DNA from: an uncultured Panacagrimonas sp.
GTDB taxonomy: Bacteria; Pseudomonadota; Gammaproteobacteria; Nevskiales; Nevskiaceae
NCBI GenBank assembly: GCA_946481265.1
Contig: CAMLNE010000272.1
Location: forward strand, 1 to 5,841
DNA: 5,841 nt
Direction of reading: 5' to 3'
The notes beneath the pieces are model-generated. The model was not told the origin of the DNA, ran no database searches, and saw only the letters and a list, made by a program, of their open reading frames with translations. Each line of letters begins with the position of its first letter. The first letter of the stretch is position 1. Below, in pieces: positions 5,546 to 5,841 of this stretch. The position numbers and the translations under genes are program-made.

Positions 5546-5841
5546 CTATGTGCTGCGGTGCACCGCCACCGGACCGAAGCCCTGGCATACGGGGGTCAGC
5601 GACAAGGTGTTGACATTGACGTGCGCCGGGCGCGTCGCCACCCAGTGCACGGTATCGGCCACGTCGTCGGCAGTCAGCGCCTGCGCGTTCTCGTAGACCT
5701 TCCCGGCGCGGGCATCGTCGCCGCTGAAGCGCACATTGGAGAACTCGGTACCGCCTGCCAGGCCCGGCTCCACGTCGGTGACGCGGATCGGCGTCTGGTA
5801 GAGGTCGGCGCGCAGGTTGAGGGAAAACTGGCGCACGAACG
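5546..5841 (-). CDS. ydfG: NADP-dependent 3-hydroxy acid dehydrogenase YdfG, C-terminal part
   Basis: This is the last 98 codons of a short-chain dehydrogenase/reductase; the 5' part lies beyond the window. E. coli YdfG is a cytosolic enzyme that oxidises serine, allo-threonine and other 3-hydroxy acids with NADP, and also reduces malonic semialdehyde. The fragment opens FVRQFSLNLRADL, then EPGLAGGTEFSNVRF, GDDARAGKVYENAQALT, ADDVADTVHWVATRPAHVN and VNTLSLTPV, and ends VAVHRST. It matches the recalled E. coli C-terminus (FVRQFSLNLRTDL, GGTEFSNVRFKGDD, LPAHVNINTLEMMPV, ending NVHRQ) almost segment by segment. The catalytic Tyr and Lys (YGATK in E. coli) should lie immediately beyond position 5841. 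The GTG at 5836 is an internal valine, not a start. The stop is TAG at 5548-5546. The GST gene follows on the same strand after 176 bases with its own likely promoter. Confidence 0.93.
   Translation of the reverse strand, partial: FVRQFSLNLRADLYQTPIRVTDVEPGLAGGTEFSNVRFSGDDARAGKVYENAQALTADDVADTVHWVATRPAHVNVNTLSLTPVCQGFGPVAVHRST

Noticed and set aside
4441..5613. Plus-strand open frames across the intergenic region and opposite the GST gene
   Set aside because: They are Arg/Ser/Pro-rich shadows with no domain or suitable ribosome binding site, and they run through two terminators.
1..5841. Search for a new multi-gene defence, mobile or regulatory system
   Set aside because: All coding sequence is accounted for by five recognisable families. 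No toxin-antitoxin pair, nuclease, reverse transcriptase, integrase, repeat array or clustered unknown genes is visible.

Overview
The window is GC-rich chromosomal DNA, judged by eye. It carries four complete protein genes and one truncated gene. Gene content points to a gammaproteobacterium: RdgC and YdfG are both close to their E. coli counterparts. High GC together with a ~730-residue acetyl-CoA hydrolase/transferase suggests a Xanthomonadaceae-like lineage (Xanthomonas, Lysobacter, Luteimonas and relatives); that placement is inference. I see no tRNA, rRNA, CRISPR array, insertion sequence, integrase or phage gene.

Layout, left to right. Positions 1-137 hold no convincing gene but contain two GC-rich hairpins just beyond the end of rdgC. 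rdgC (138-1046, minus) encodes the recombination-associated DNA-binding protein. A 158-base gap carries its likely promoter. Next is a long-form acetyl-CoA hydrolase/CoA-transferase (1205-3388, minus). A 148-base divergent region separates it from a family 2 glycosyltransferase on the plus strand (3537-4487, TTG start with a good ribosome binding site). The glycosyltransferase converges on a glutathione S-transferase (4719-5369, minus). The 231 bases between their stop codons hold a probable terminator for the first, a clear one for the second, and two short dyads. A 176-base region upstream of the GST has a possible promoter and a perfect dyad. The window ends inside the 3' part of ydfG (5546 to beyond 5841, minus), an NADP-dependent short-chain dehydrogenase.

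The genes do not form an obvious pathway. They look like independently transcribed housekeeping or accessory metabolic genes: DNA recombination control, acyl-CoA/acetate metabolism, glycan assembly, thiol-dependent metabolism or detoxification, and 3-hydroxy acid/serine oxidation. rdgC and the CoA-transferase gene share a strand, as do ydfG and the GST gene, but the gaps and the putative promoters argue against tight operons.

I found no convincing new multi-gene system. The points most worth checking are the large hairpin after rdgC, the extra ~90-residue block inside the CoA-transferase, the near-leaderless look of that gene's start, the dyad in the GST leader, and the solitary glycosyltransferase with a hydrophobic C-terminal segment.
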